DNA of 64,000 nt from contig NZ_LVYV01000056.1 in assembly GCF_001618955.1 (NCBI RefSeq), positions 124,001-188,000 on the forward strand, in the 5' to 3' direction. Under the pieces are notes generated by a model. That model was given only the letters and a program-made list of their open reading frames with translations. It ran no database searches and was not told the DNA's origin. Positions 42,354 through 51,646 of this stretch are shown here, in pieces. Within the stretch, counting starts at the first letter, position 1. The number at the start of each line of letters is the position of its first letter. The position numbers and the translations under genes are program-made. The DNA comes from Tardiphaga robiniae. Lineage in GTDB: Bacteria > Pseudomonadota > Alphaproteobacteria > Rhizobiales > Xanthobacteraceae.

Positions 42354-42593
42354 ATGAAAGTGATACTTTCTAAAAAGGAGCTGGAGCGCGAAGCCCTCGC
42401 GGAGATGAGAAAACGCCCAGGTTGCGAAACGCTGAAGGCAGTCGACGTCCAATACAGTGACCTTCGAGCCGATACGAATTGGACTCTGTATGCCTTCACA
42501 GAAGGTCGAATTGATCCAGGTGCTTTGCATAGCGCGCTGGAAATGACCGTAAACAAACTGCGCCATCAATATGAATTGCGCGCCCCGGAGTGA
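42354..42593 (+). CDS. Small hypothetical protein
   Basis: The 79-residue protein contains ILSKKELEREALAEMRKRPG, CETLKAVDVQYSDLRADTNW and GALHSALEMTVNKLRHQYEL, an alpha-beta-alpha composition. It is the first of three co-directional small genes. No family is recognised. Confidence 0.68.
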   Translation: MKVILSKKELEREALAEMRKRPGCETLKAVDVQYSDLRADTNWTLYAFTEGRIDPGALHSALEMTVNKLRHQYELRAPE

Positions 42594-42641
42594 TCCCTTA
42601 CAGGAAGTCAGACTCCCACCTCGTTCTGAAGTCTGACCTCC

Positions 42642-42866
42642 ATGCTTAAAAAGAAAGCGACCGCCAACGAGCTGATCTGGCTCTTTCACGAGAAGCTTGC
42701 AGGCTCCAACTTTCCCAATGCCGGGATTGCGATTATTCCAATCGGTAACGGCAATTGGTCCGCGCTGACGAATGCCACCGAACGCCGGCACTATCCCGAT
42801 CTGGCAAAGACTGTGGTGCGAATAGAGAAGCAGCTCCGCGCTCGCTACCTCCTGAAAGAGGTTTGA
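42642..42866 (+). CDS. Small hypothetical protein
   Basis: The 74-residue protein has ATANELIWLFHEKLAGSNFP, NAGIAIIPIGNGNWSALTNA and RIEKQLRARYLLKEV. This pattern of a helix, two strands and a C-terminal helix recurs in small rhizobial proteins. It lies 48 bases after the preceding gene. Confidence 0.68.
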   Translation: MLKKKATANELIWLFHEKLAGSNFPNAGIAIIPIGNGNWSALTNATERRHYPDLAKTVVRIEKQLRARYLLKEV

Positions 42867-42935
42867 TCTGCCTTCACGGGCGGGAACTAAGCCGGCGATT
42901 GCCTGTTCTATGGTCCCATCGACCAAGGCTGCATC

Positions 42936-43286
42936 TTGAACAAGACCAACCAGTTTGACCTTCCTACGCTGCCACATGCCCAAGCCGCCGAGCGCTCTCG
43001 AATGAGCGACGACCAAAGCCTGATCAAGGCCCGTTACTGCAGATCGATCCTGAAGGTCGCCGCGATCAGCACCGAGCAGGAAGCCCGCATTTTGCTGAAC
43101 GGCCTGGCCACCGAGCAGGTTACCACGAACACCTCTCCCGCGATGGCCGAGGCTGAACGAGTAGCTTTGACTGCGATCCGCGATCTGGCTGGATATCAGC
43201 ACAGCCGAAGCGTCCCCCAAAGCTCCAGCGAGTGGATGCGTGCCGCGCGAGCAATCCAGTTGTGGCTAAACGTTCACGATCAATAG
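42936..43286 (+). CDS. Hypothetical protein
   Basis: The 116-residue frame begins with TTG; the ATG at 43002 would give 94 residues. The core reads ARYCRSILKVAAISTEQEAR and ERVALTAIRDLAGYQHSRSV, ending in AIQLWLNVHDQ; it is all helical. No family is recognised. Confidence 0.58.
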   Translation: MNKTNQFDLPTLPHAQAAERSRMSDDQSLIKARYCRSILKVAAISTEQEARILLNGLATEQVTTNTSPAMAEAERVALTAIRDLAGYQHSRSVPQSSSEWMRAARAIQLWLNVHDQ

Positions 43287-43677
43287 GCATCGTGCGCGCG
43301 GAATGCGGAGAAATGGACGCGTCCGATAGCAAACAGCAAAAGACATCTCGTGAGCTGTAGCTTCTGTATCGGAACGGCCTATTTTCGAAGCCCGTCTCAA
43401 AAACTTCATTAAAGGCACGCACCGCTAAGGCATCCGGCACCAGACCTTTGCCCTACGGTACGCAGTACGCAGGTGCCCCGTACCAGTGCTGCGTACCTCG
43501 CCGTCCATGAAATAGCTCAAGTGGCGGATGTCGTTGAGGTTTCCGCCTACTCGTTTTGTGATACGCAGTATGCATTTTCCCCAGACAGGAAAAATCTGCG
43601 CGTGAGGAGAGCGCCGGTCCTTAGCGATTGCGCCTAAAATGCTTTCAGACTTCCCCCTACGGTTAGACAAAGCTGGT
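43287..43677. other. Inverted repeat with direct repeats; possible minus-strand gene
   Basis: The arms GGTACGCAG (43457-43465) and CTGCGTACC (43489-43497) form a nine-base inverted repeat, and TACGCAG occurs twice in tandem at its left arm. A minus frame at 43425-43670 (ESILGAIAKDRRSPHAQIFP, RVGGNLNDIRHLSYFMDGEV) crosses it; its composition is fair but the start is weak. Confidence 0.35.
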
Positions 43678-44016
43678 TTAGCTCCCCGAAAAACCGGCGG
43701 CCGGTCTTGAGGCAGCGCTCATTTCCGGCGCAGCATTTTCGCGATTCAGGCGCTCGCGCATTTCCTTTCCGGCCTTGAAGAACGGAAGGCACTTTTGGTG
43801 CACGGTAACATGTTTTCCAGTACGTGGGTTGCGGCCTGCACGAGCGGGGCGATGCCTTACCGAGAATGCGCCGAAACCGCGAAGCTCAGCCCGGTCACCG
43901 CGTGCCAGCGCAGCGACGATCTCATCGAGAATCGCGTTCACGATGTTCTCAAGGTCCCGCTGGTAGAGGCGTGGGTTATGTTTAGCGATGCGTTGAACAA
44001 GTTCGGATTTGACCAT
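43678..44016 (-). CDS. ihfB: Integration host factor beta subunit / HU family protein
   Basis: The 112-residue protein matches Ihf[21 protein letters not shown] at the N-terminus, [20 protein letters not shown] and the minor-groove arm [12 protein letters not shown]. The C-terminal ~20 residues (Ala/Ser/Pro-rich) extend past the usual end. It binds and bends DNA as a heterodimer with IhfA. Confidence 0.93.
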   Translation of the reverse strand: MVKSELVQRIAKHNPRLYQRDLENIVNAILDEIVAALARGDRAELRGFGAFSVRHRPARAGRNPRTGKHVTVHQKCLPFFKAGKEMRERLNRENAAPEMSAASRPAAGFSGS

Positions 44017-44368
44017 CGTGACGTCGGAAATTTGGCGGGAGGCCGCATTTCCTCGATCTGGCTTGCACTGTCAAGATGCAATAAATTGGGGCATCGTCGA
44101 AAAAGCTGACGCGGCGAGACCTGTTGATCTGCACTCACCAGTCTTGGAGCGGAACCAAATCATCCACTTCTGTTTACATAATCCAAGTGCGATATCCCAA
44201 TCGATTTCCTGTCTGTTCCCGATGTTGAGGCCTCCGTGCACCTTCGATCTGGCCGATGGGCATTAGCCGAGGAGCGTCAATTGATCGCGTTGATCGAGGG
44301 AATACGTCGGCAGCCAGAGCTCCTGTATCTGTTGTTTTCGTTCAGCTTAAGGCGCCGCAGCTTTGGTT
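44017..44368. other. No confident gene
   Basis: One plus-strand phase is open from about 44190 to 44393 and reads GRWALAEERQLIALIEGIRR, which looks protein-like, but it has only a GTG start, overlaps the kinase 3' end and matches nothing I know. Confidence 0.3.
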
Positions 44369-47300
44369 TTAGAGGCCGTCAAGCAACGCCCTGACCTTTT
44401 CTGCAAGATCGTTGATTGTATAAGGCTTTGAGATGAGATGCGTACCCGCATCCAGAACGCCATTATGGACTATGGCGTTTCGCGTATAGCCCGTGGTGAA
44501 CAAAATCTTGGCGTCGGGCAACAGCGGTTGGAGGACTTTTGCGAGCTCACTGCCTGTCATTTCGGGCATCACAACGTCCGTGAAAACCAAATCGGGCCGT
44601 GAGCCGTTCTCAATGAGGTGAATGGCTTCTCGCGCGCTTGCAGCTTCTATGACCGAATAGCCAAGTTCTCGAAGCGTCTCGACAGAGATCGCTCGCACGC
44701 GTTCTTCGTCCTCAACCACCAGGACCAGCTCTTGATGCTGCCCCACGTCTGCGCGCACCGCGCCAGTCGAAGCATCGGTCGTAACCTCGCCGTAGAAACG
44801 CGGCAGGTAGATTTTTACGGTGGTGCCAACATCAAGTTCCGAATAAATCTTCACATGACCGCCCGACTGACGCACGAAGCCGTATACTTGACTAAGGCCA
44901 AGGCCCGTGCCTTTTCCGACTTCTTTGGTCGTGTAGAACGGATCAAAAACTTTGCTCAGCACATCGCTGTTGATACCGGTACCGCTGTCGGTCACTGCGA
45001 TGAGAACGAACTGTCCCGGTTCAATTGAGTATTGTCGGGCATACGCCGCATCCACAGACGCGTTCATCGTTTCGATCGTGAGTTTTCCTCCTTGAGGCAT
45101 CGCGTCCCGCGCATTGACCGCGAGGTTGAGTAAAGCGCTCTCAAGTTGAGCCGGATCGGCTTGGACGTTCCACACCCCCGCTGCGAGCACTGTCTCGATT
45201 GCAATGGTCTCGCCCAGCGACCGATCGAGAAGCTCGCTCATACCCGCGATCATACGATTCACTACGATGACTTCTGGAGCTAAGGGCTGCAGGCGGGAGA
45301 AAGCCAACAAGCGCTGGGTTAAGGTAGCGGCCCGGTTAGCGCCGTCCAAGGCTCCGTCAATGAAGCGGGTGATGTCAATGTCACCCTTTGCCAGCTTCCG
45401 GCGGGCTAGATTCAAGCCTCCGATGATCACGGCGAGCATGTTGTTAAAGTCGTGAGCTATCCCGCCAGTCAATTGGCCAACCGCCTCCATCTTTTGGGCC
45501 TGTCGCAGCTGCTCCTCCGCCTTCGAACGTTCGCCAATCTCCGTGGCCACACGCTGCTCGAGATCGATATTGAGCGCCTGCAGCTCCGCCTCGGCCCGTT
45601 TCCGCTCGGCGAGCTCCCTTTCGACAGCCGCAAACAGCCTCGCATTGTCGATGGCCGTCGCCGCGTGTCCCGCAATTCCCAAGAGAGCAGCCTCATGCTC
45701 TTCTTGGAACTTGCCGGTTTCCTGATGGCCGAAGAACAGCCCTCCCAAAACGTCACCGGTGCGTGAGATGACCGGTACCGCAAGGTACGAGCGCACCGGA
45801 AGGTGGCCTTCGGGCATTCCTTTGCGGGGAGCGTTCTTGCCGTATCGCGGGTCGGCGAGGATGTTTTCTGATCGTACAACCGCCGTGCCAAGAAACGTCG
45901 GCTCAAACACTGCTGTATTCCGCGGCATCGGAAAATTCGCGAATGCAGACCGGGGCGCGCCGGAGAGCGCGTAGAGCATGTAGCTCTCGCCCTCGGGCGA
46001 GAGAACATTGTAGAAGAACGCGCCAAATTCCGCACCGCAGAGCTCCAGGCCGGCATCCGTAACGGTCTGGACGATGGTCTCGAGATTGCGTTCCCTGGCG
46101 ACGGTTGCCCCCGTGTCATTCAAGATCCTGAGATGTCGTTCGGATTTCTTGCGCGCCGTGATATCGATGACAGTGCCAACAAAGCGCACTGCGTTGTGAT
46201 TGACGAATATTGCGTCACCCGTTGCGGCGAGCCATCGTTCGATCCGGTCCTCGATTCCAATCGTCCGATACTCGATGCGATATGCAGCCGAGGAGGAGGG
46301 GTCCAAGGCGTTGGTCACCGCGCGATGAACGCGTTCGCGATCGTCAGGATGCAGCCCCGCAAGAAACGATTTTTCATATGAAATCTCGGCTTCGGATGAA
46401 AGGCCAAACAGAGCTTTGCATCTCGCGTCCCAGCGAAGGACGTTATTTACCGGGTCAAAGTCCCACGTTCCGATACCGGCTGCGTTGTTAGCTAGGCTGA
46501 GGCGTTCTGCGGCTTCTCGCGCGGCTTCTTCTGAACGGACTCGCTCGATATGAGCCCACGACCTTTCGGTAACCTCCGCAAGCAGGGCCAGCTCGCCAGC
46601 CGCCCAGCGATGGGCGGCCTGATGATGTATTGCCATCAATGCCGTTAAGCGGTCCTCTTTCACGAAGGGCATGCAAATAGTGGATCCGATCCCAATATCT
46701 TGGAAGGTTCGGGCTTCTTCCGGCTCCAATTCTTCAAGATTGTCATTGATGATCAGCGGTCGGCCGTTACCCAGCTCCTGAACAGCTTTTCTGCCGAAGT
46801 CAGCAAGGCTGTAGTGACCTAAGATGTGTTTCGCGCCAGGTGCTGCCCAGTCGCCGCGAATAGTAAAGCCATCCTGATCTTCATCCATGTCGGCATAGGC
46901 GCAGTTAGACACGTTGAGGTGCTGGCCTAGCATCCGGGTCGTGACTGATAGAATCTCGTCGGCCCTCCGGCACTTCGCAGTTTCTTTGCCGAGGTCATCC
47001 AGAAAGACAAGACGGGCTTCATTTGCCCGAATAGTTGCCTCTGCCCTACGCCGTTCTACCGCAGTCCGGGTCCGGTCAGCGACCTCCCGCATGAGGTCAA
47101 GTTCGGCGTCTGACCATTCTCGTGCTTCGGCATTGTTGAGATAGAGCAATGCCACCACGCCGTTTGGCTCAAGGATGGGCATGTTCACCAAGGCGCGTGC
47201 CGAAATAAGCTCAAGGGCCTTCGCCTGATCTCCTACCCGACCATCTTTTTCGGCGTCGGCGAACACCACGGTTACGCCGCGCTTCAAGTCCTCAATGTAG

Positions 47301-47551
47301 CTGCCGTAATCCCGGAATTGCAAAACCCCAGCAAGGCTTTTTATGCCCGGCGCATTCCAGTCCCGGCTTATCGTAATGGTTTCAGCGGAAAGGTCGATCG
47401 TGCCGTAACCCGCGCGGCTGACACCGAGAGCCCGCCCCAAGGTCTCCGCGGCGGCGTACGCAAGATCGTCAGGGTCTGATATCTGGCGGATATGATCGCC
47501 CAATGCGGATAGCACATCACTGCGCAGCCCCGAAGCCATCATTGCCGTCAT
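44369..47551 (-). CDS. Large hybrid sensor histidine kinase (GAF-GAF-PAS-GAF-HisKA-HATPase-REC)
   Basis: The 1060-residue cytoplasmic protein has two N-terminal GAF domains (first near 15-165, VSRAGYGTIDLSAETITISR; second near 185-345), a PAS domain (about 355-470, GIGTWDFDPVNNVLRWDARC), a third GAF (about 480-640, AVPVISRTGDVLGGLFFGH), a coiled linker, HisKA with GGIAHDFNNMLAVI, HATPase with GTGLGLSQVYGF, and a receiver domain with Asp in LVFTDVVMPEM. No membrane helix is present. It should integrate several intracellular cues; the ligands are unknown. It resembles the kinase at the left edge in its catalytic part. Confidence 0.93.
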   Translation of the reverse strand: MTAMMASGLRSDVLSALGDHIRQISDPDDLAYAAAETLGRALGVSRAGYGTIDLSAETITISRDWNAPGIKSLAGVLQFRDYGSYIEDLKRGVTVVFADAEKDGRVGDQAKALELISARALVNMPILEPNGVVALLYLNNAEAREWSDAELDLMREVADRTRTAVERRRAEATIRANEARLVFLDDLGKETAKCRRADEILSVTTRMLGQHLNVSNCAYADMDEDQDGFTIRGDWAAPGAKHILGHYSLADFGRKAVQELGNGRPLIINDNLEELEPEEARTFQDIGIGSTICMPFVKEDRLTALMAIHHQAAHRWAAGELALLAEVTERSWAHIERVRSEEAAREAAERLSLANNAAGIGTWDFDPVNNVLRWDARCKALFGLSSEAEISYEKSFLAGLHPDDRERVHRAVTNALDPSSSAAYRIEYRTIGIEDRIERWLAATGDAIFVNHNAVRFVGTVIDITARKKSERHLRILNDTGATVARERNLETIVQTVTDAGLELCGAEFGAFFYNVLSPEGESYMLYALSGAPRSAFANFPMPRNTAVFEPTFLGTAVVRSENILADPRYGKNAPRKGMPEGHLPVRSYLAVPVISRTGDVLGGLFFGHQETGKFQEEHEAALLGIAGHAATAIDNARLFAAVERELAERKRAEAELQALNIDLEQRVATEIGERSKAEEQLRQAQKMEAVGQLTGGIAHDFNNMLAVIIGGLNLARRKLAKGDIDITRFIDGALDGANRAATLTQRLLAFSRLQPLAPEVIVVNRMIAGMSELLDRSLGETIAIETVLAAGVWNVQADPAQLESALLNLAVNARDAMPQGGKLTIETMNASVDAAYARQYSIEPGQFVLIAVTDSGTGINSDVLSKVFDPFYTTKEVGKGTGLGLSQVYGFVRQSGGHVKIYSELDVGTTVKIYLPRFYGEVTTDASTGAVRADVGQHQELVLVVEDEERVRAISVETLRELGYSVIEAASAREAIHLIENGSRPDLVFTDVVMPEMTGSELAKVLQPLLPDAKILFTTGYTRNAIVHNGVLDAGTHLISKPYTINDLAEKVRALLDGL

Positions 47552-48083
47552 GCGAAGGCCTCAGCTGGCGGCAGCTGTACAAGGTCGCGACGACTCGAAG
47601 CGTTTCGAACGGGACTGAGAAAAAGGCTCACGTGACCCCATAAATTCAATAAAATTCGGAATTTGGTCAATTCGTTGCCGGCCGTCAGGTTCCAATTATC
47701 CGTTTGGCCAGGTTAGCTGACCGCCGCGATTGCCAAATATTCAGCTGATAGGGTTTGCGGCTGTCAGAGAGTTGAGGAGTCCGTTCATCCCAGACAAGGA
47801 ATGCGTTCATACCGCTTGGGCATCGGATGGCATTGCCGTCGAAGAAGGAAAGCCAGTGGTGAAACGCCCCCGTCGGCGCTAGGAGCCCGCCGCATCTGGC
47901 GGGATCAGTCGTCTCGACCGCGATCGGCTAATCGCCCCTTACTGGGCGTCATGGATCGACGTAAGCTTAGTGGTCGCCTCCTTCACTCCTTTCTGTTTGA
48001 GACGGCGATCAGCGATGTAGAGCGGTCGACTGGGCGGTCAAGAATTCGCCCGCGCGGAAGCCAAAAAAATTTGCCCCACCCCC
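47552..48083. other. No gene seen
   Basis: Intergenic stretch between two divergent units. The plus frame at 47801-48088 is Arg/Ser-rich and runs into the heat-shock promoter, so it is not believed. Confidence 0.4.
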
Positions 48084-48115
48084 CTTGAAACTTTCCGCCA
48101 GTTTTTTTTATTTTA
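48084..48115 (+). promoter_or_regulatory. Putative RpoH (sigma-32)-type promoter
   Basis: CTTGAAA at 48084-48090 is an exact match to the sigma-32 -35 element. It is followed by a T-rich stretch (TTTTTTTTATTTTA) rather than the classic CCCCAT -10, so the match is only half. Position upstream of the ROSE element and hsp20 supports it. Confidence 0.55.
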
Positions 48116-48116
48116 G

Positions 48117-48212
48117 GTGCGCTGGACGCCAGAGGTTGGGTCCAGCGTGAGGCGGACGCCGGGGGTGTCCGGCGCCCGCTCATACCCATCTTGCTCATTG
48201 GAGGATTTGGCT
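48117..48212 (+). promoter_or_regulatory. ROSE-type RNA thermometer in hsp20 5' leader
   Basis: The leader folds into successive hairpins: GCTGGAC/GTCCAGC (48121-48127 and 48140-48146), CGGAC/GTCCG (48153-48171), and a last one in which TTGCTC (48191-48196) faces the Shine-Dalgarno GGAGGA (48200-48205). That pairing with one unpaired G is the hallmark of ROSE elements, which melt on heat shock and free the ribosome binding site. ROSE elements were described in Bradyrhizobium small heat-shock operons, including one carrying rpoH1. Confidence 0.85.
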
Positions 48213-48665
48213 ATGAAGACTTACGACTTTGCTCCGCTTTGGCGCTCAAGCATTGGCTTCGACCGCCTGTTTGACCTCGTGGATGCCGCTCAGCGCGCGA
48301 ACGAGGACAGTTTTCCCCCATACAATATCGAACGTGTCGGGGATGACCGATACCTCATCTCGCTTGCTCTGGCGGGTTTTTCGCCGGACGAGATCAGCTT
48401 GACGGCAGAGCAGAACGTTCTGACGGTCGAGGGCCGCAAAGGCGAACAGAAGCGTGACTTCCTGTTCCAGGGCATTTCTGGTCGCGCGTTCAAGCGGCAA
48501 TTCAACCTCGCCGACCATGTCCAGGTAACCAGCGCGACTTTCGAGAACGGCCTTCTGCAGATCAACCTGATCCGCGAGATTCCCGAGGCCATGAAGCCGC
48601 GAAGGATCGCCATCAACGCAGGCCCGCGCTCAAACGTCGAGCAACTTGAAGCCAAGGCGGCCTGA
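48213..48665 (+). CDS. Hsp20 family small heat-shock protein
   Basis: The 150-residue protein has the alpha-crystallin domain (YNIERVGDDRYLISLALAGF, LTVEGRKGEQKRDFLFQGIS, FKRQFNLADHVQVTSATFEN, GLLQINLIREIPEAMKP). The start MKTYDFAPLWRSSIGFDRLF is typical of class A rhizobial sHsps. It holds denaturing proteins in soluble form. Translation is probably controlled by the ROSE element. The following rpoH gene begins 109 bases later without an intervening terminator. Confidence 0.96.
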   Translation: MKTYDFAPLWRSSIGFDRLFDLVDAAQRANEDSFPPYNIERVGDDRYLISLALAGFSPDEISLTAEQNVLTVEGRKGEQKRDFLFQGISGRAFKRQFNLADHVQVTSATFENGLLQINLIREIPEAMKPRRIAINAGPRSNVEQLEAKAA

Positions 48666-48774
48666 CGCCTATTCGATCACTTCGTGCAATCGTTCCGCGA
48701 TGGCTTCGGCCGTCGCGGATACGCGCGATATTCGAATGGCGCGCTGATCGTCGTGAAGTCAACAGGAGGCAGTG

Positions 48775-49655
48775 ATGACCCAATTCGCACTTCCAGCCTT
48801 GGCCGCTGGAGAAGGCCTTACAAACATCTCACCGCGATCAAGCAGTTTCCTCTCCTCAAACCTGAAGAGGAGTTCGCCTACGCCAAGCGCTTACGCGAAG
48901 GGGGCGACAGGGAGGCTGCCTATCATCTTGTGACCAGCCATCTCCGGCTGGTCGCTAAATTGGCTATGCGCTATCGCGGCTATGGGCTGCCCATCGCTGA
49001 TGTCATTTCGGAAGGCAACATCGGCCTGATGCAAGCCGTGAAGCGATTTGATCCGTCTAAAGGTTTCAAGCTTGCGACCTACGCCACCTGGTGGATCAAG
49101 GCAACGATCCAAGATTACATCCTGCGGTCGTGGTCGATCGTCCAGATTAGCGCCAAGTCCACCCAAAAGCGGCTGTTCTTTAACCTGCGTCGCTTGAAGA
49201 GCAAGATCGCAGCGCTCGAAGAAGGCGATATGCAGCCCGACCACGTAGCAACGATAGCGCGTCGCTTGAATGTGCCCGAACGCGAGGTCATCGAGATGAA
49301 CCGGCGGTTCCTCGGAGACATGTCGCTCAATGCGGCTTCACGAGTGGACGAAGAAGAAGGCGCTGAGTGGCAGGAGCGCTTGGCCGACCCAACGTCGAAT
49401 TTTGAAGACGACGTCGCGGAACGCAGCGAACTTAACTGGAGGCGGCAGATCCTCGGGCAAGCGCTCGCCCATCTGAAACCGAGAGAGCAGCGTATCATCG
49501 AAGCACGATGGCTGTCGGATACCCCTCTTACACTTGACGACCTGGCCGCAGAACTGGGCGTGTCACGCGAGCGTGTGCGGCAGGTGGAAGTCAGGGCACT
49601 CGAAAAGGCCCGGGCGTATGCAGCTTTGCTCGCCGGAGACATGGGCGCGAAGTAA
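48775..49655 (+). CDS. rpoH: RNA polymerase sigma-32 factor with a frameshift after codon 15
   Basis: The true start appears to be ATG 48775 (AGGAGG six bases upstream), encoding MTQFALPALAAGEGL, the usual RpoH N-terminus. The next expected residues, YKHLTAIKQFPLLKPEEEFA, lie in the -1 phase, from TAC at 48819. One base is missing near 48817-48819. The rest is intact: YRGYGLPIADVISEGNIGLM (region 2), FDPSKGFKLATYATWWIKA, a region 3, and a region 4.2 helix-turn-helix (ELGVSRERVRQVEVRALEKA). The long frame also opens from 48684 with a GTG at 48753, which would replace the first 15 residues but has no ribosome binding site. Real mutation, rescue by an alternative start, and sequencing error are all possible. 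Confidence 0.85.
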
Positions 49656-49687
49656 TTCGATCCGAGCGGGCTCGACGGGGGGCGACA

Positions 49688-50377
49688 TTAGCTTTCCAAG
49701 CGCTCCACCCATTGGGAGATGGTGAGCGCAATTTCCGCCACTACGTTCTGGTCGGTCCGTCCGCTGCGGGCCGGGATATGAAAGCCGTGATCGGCGCCAT
49801 CGATTAGGTGAGAGGTTGCCCTCGATCTCAATCCCTTGCAAACTTGGCGAAGGAGCACGGGCTCCGCCAACTTATCACGCGTTCCCTGGATGAAGAGCAT
49901 GGGGATCCGAATGCCTGCAAGGTGTTCGGCCCTTGTGATCGAAGGTTTACCGGTCGGATGCAGGGGGAAACCGACAAAGGCCAGCCCGCGTACATCTTCG
50001 ATCGGATCTTCTGCTTGCGCCTGCGAGGTCATGCGCCCGCCGAATGACTTGCCACCCGCGATAATAGGCATGCCGCGGCATCGACGGCGGGCGTCCGCCA
50101 CGGCCAATCGTATGGCCGCATGCGCAACAGCCGGGGTGTCGGGGCGTTTGCTGCCCTTCTCCATGAACGGGAACTGGAAGCGCAAGGTCGCGATGCCATG
50201 GCCATAAAGCTTTGCAGCGACATCTTCCATGAACGGATGCGTCATGCCTGCGCCTGCACCGTGGGCGAAGACGAAACAGGCTTGCGCGTTCCGCGGCTTC
50301 ATCAGGAGGGCTGAAAGCGCGAGCGCGTCCTTGCTCTTCAGCGTCAGGGGCGTTACGCGCGGCAGCCGGGTGTTCAT
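49688..50377 (-). CDS. Alpha/beta hydrolase of the KANL3/Tex30 type
   Basis: The 229-residue protein begins MNTRLPRVTPLTLKSKDALA and shows FVFAHGAGAGMTHPFMEDVA (oxyanion loop), IIAGGKSFGGRMTSQA (nucleophile Ser in GGKSFGG), IPMLFIQGTRDKLAEP (acid Asp) and LIDGADHGFHIP (catalytic His). These are the hallmarks of the dienelactone-hydrolase-like alpha/beta family. Its ATG overlaps the stop of the DUF763 gene (ATGA). The substrate is unknown. Confidence 0.87.
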   Translation of the reverse strand: MNTRLPRVTPLTLKSKDALALSALLMKPRNAQACFVFAHGAGAGMTHPFMEDVAAKLYGHGIATLRFQFPFMEKGSKRPDTPAVAHAAIRLAVADARRRCRGMPIIAGGKSFGGRMTSQAQAEDPIEDVRGLAFVGFPLHPTGKPSITRAEHLAGIRIPMLFIQGTRDKLAEPVLLRQVCKGLRSRATSHLIDGADHGFHIPARSGRTDQNVVAEIALTISQWVERLES

Positions 50378-51618
50378 TTCGCTGCCGACCGCTCGCCGAA
50401 TCGCTCCTCCTCCAAGCCGAAGACCGAGCGACCGCCGAGCGCGGAGGATGCCTGTAATTCGCCATCCACGAAATCCTCGAAGGACGGACCGCTTGCCGTT
50501 TGTTCGAGGCGGCGAGCCTGGTCGTCGAGCCGTTTCAGAGTCTGCATCTCCTCGTCTCGGCCGAGCTTGGCGTTCTGGACGGCTGTCTTCAGCACGCGGA
50601 TGGTCTCGTCGTAGACCTTGATCGGCACCGGGTACGGGTGACGATCCTTGCCTCCATGGGCGAGTGAAAACCGCGCCGGGTCGCGGAAGCGGTACGGCGC
50701 GCCATGGACGACCTCGGCCACCATCGCAAGCGAGCGGACCGTCCGTGCGCCGACGCCCGGCGTGAGCAGTAGCTCGGGAAAGTCGAGCGGCCCGCGCTCG
50801 GCAGCCGCGGCGAGCGTGCCATGAAGGCGCCGGGTGAACACATCGCTCGAGCGGACATCGTGATGCGCCGGCATGACGAGATGCGGCAGGAGGGGCTGGG
50901 CAGGCGCGCTGCCAGTCAGCGCCGCGAACTCGTCGACGATGCCGTCGGGTCCCAAAGCCATCAGCAGGTCCAGTTGCGCTGTTCGGGAAGGCGCGGCGCG
51001 CCCATCCGTCAGATTGACGACGTTTCCTTGAAACGGACCATCGATGGCGCTGTGCGGTTCGTCGACGAAACTCGTCAGGTTCTCGGAATGCCAATGATAG
51101 CGACGGGCCTGTTTCTTGTCGCCGTTCATGCCCTGCTGGACCACCGTCCATTTGCCCTCGTCGGTGACGAAGAAGCCGTGCAGGTAGAGATCGAAGCCAT
51201 CCTGGACCGCTGCGCTATCGACCTTGGCGACGAGACGGCTCGCGCGCGTCAGGGCGGCCCCGTCAAATCCGATGCGGTCGCCGAGCGCGTGAAGTTCGTC
51301 AGGAGTTTTCCGCGAATGCTGGCCCCGACCTCCGCAGACGTGGATGCCGAGTTCGTCCTGCAGCGGACCCAGGCCGCGCTTGAGAGCACCGATGACGCTG
51401 GTCGTGATCCCCGACGAATGCCAGTCCATTCCCATCACGGCACCGAAGGATTGAAACCAGAACGGATGGGACAGCCGCCGCAAAAATTCGTCGCGACCGT
51501 AATGGTGGACGATCGCCTGGGTGACGATGGCACCGAGCGCTGACATGCGCGAGGCCAGCCATGGCGGAACCCGTCCACCATGCAAAGGAAGATCGGCGCT
51601 GCCGGTCCGTTTCGCCAT
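50374..51618 (-). CDS. DUF763 domain protein
   Basis: The 414-residue protein starts MAKRTGSADLPLHGGRVPPW and contains LGIHVCGGRGQHSRKTPDEL and TEHA-like segments (HGFFVTDEGKWTVVQQGMNG, RRYHWHSENLTSFVDEPHSA), matching DUF763, a family found in archaea and scattered bacteria. The C-terminus is helical and Glu-rich. Its role is unknown; the neighbourhood with AlkB suggests a link to nucleic-acid repair, which is only inference. Confidence 0.85.
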   Translation of the reverse strand: MAKRTGSADLPLHGGRVPPWLASRMSALGAIVTQAIVHHYGRDEFLRRLSHPFWFQSFGAVMGMDWHSSGITTSVIGALKRGLGPLQDELGIHVCGGRGQHSRKTPDELHALGDRIGFDGAALTRASRLVAKVDSAAVQDGFDLYLHGFFVTDEGKWTVVQQGMNGDKKQARRYHWHSENLTSFVDEPHSAIDGPFQGNVVNLTDGRAAPSRTAQLDLLMALGPDGIVDEFAALTGSAPAQPLLPHLVMPAHHDVRSSDVFTRRLHGTLAAAAERGPLDFPELLLTPGVGARTVRSLAMVAEVVHGAPYRFRDPARFSLAHGGKDRHPYPVPIKVYDETIRVLKTAVQNAKLGRDEEMQTLKRLDDQARRLEQTASGPSFEDFVDGELQASSALGGRSVFGLEEERFGERSAAK

Positions 51619-51646
51619 TCGTCCTCGATATCCGATTCTTTGCCAT

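Noticed and set aside
44190-44393. Plus-strand frame reading GRWALAEERQLIALIEGIRR
   Set aside because: Only a GTG start is available, it overlaps the end of the hybrid kinase gene, and nothing matches it.
47801-48088. Plus-strand open frame of 95 codons before hsp20
   Set aside because: Arg/Ser-rich with no start signal, and it ends in the heat-shock promoter.
48775-48830. Programmed -1 frameshifting in rpoH
   Set aside because: No X-XXY-YYZ heptamer or downstream pseudoknot is apparent at the junction; a simple base loss or sequencing error is more likely.
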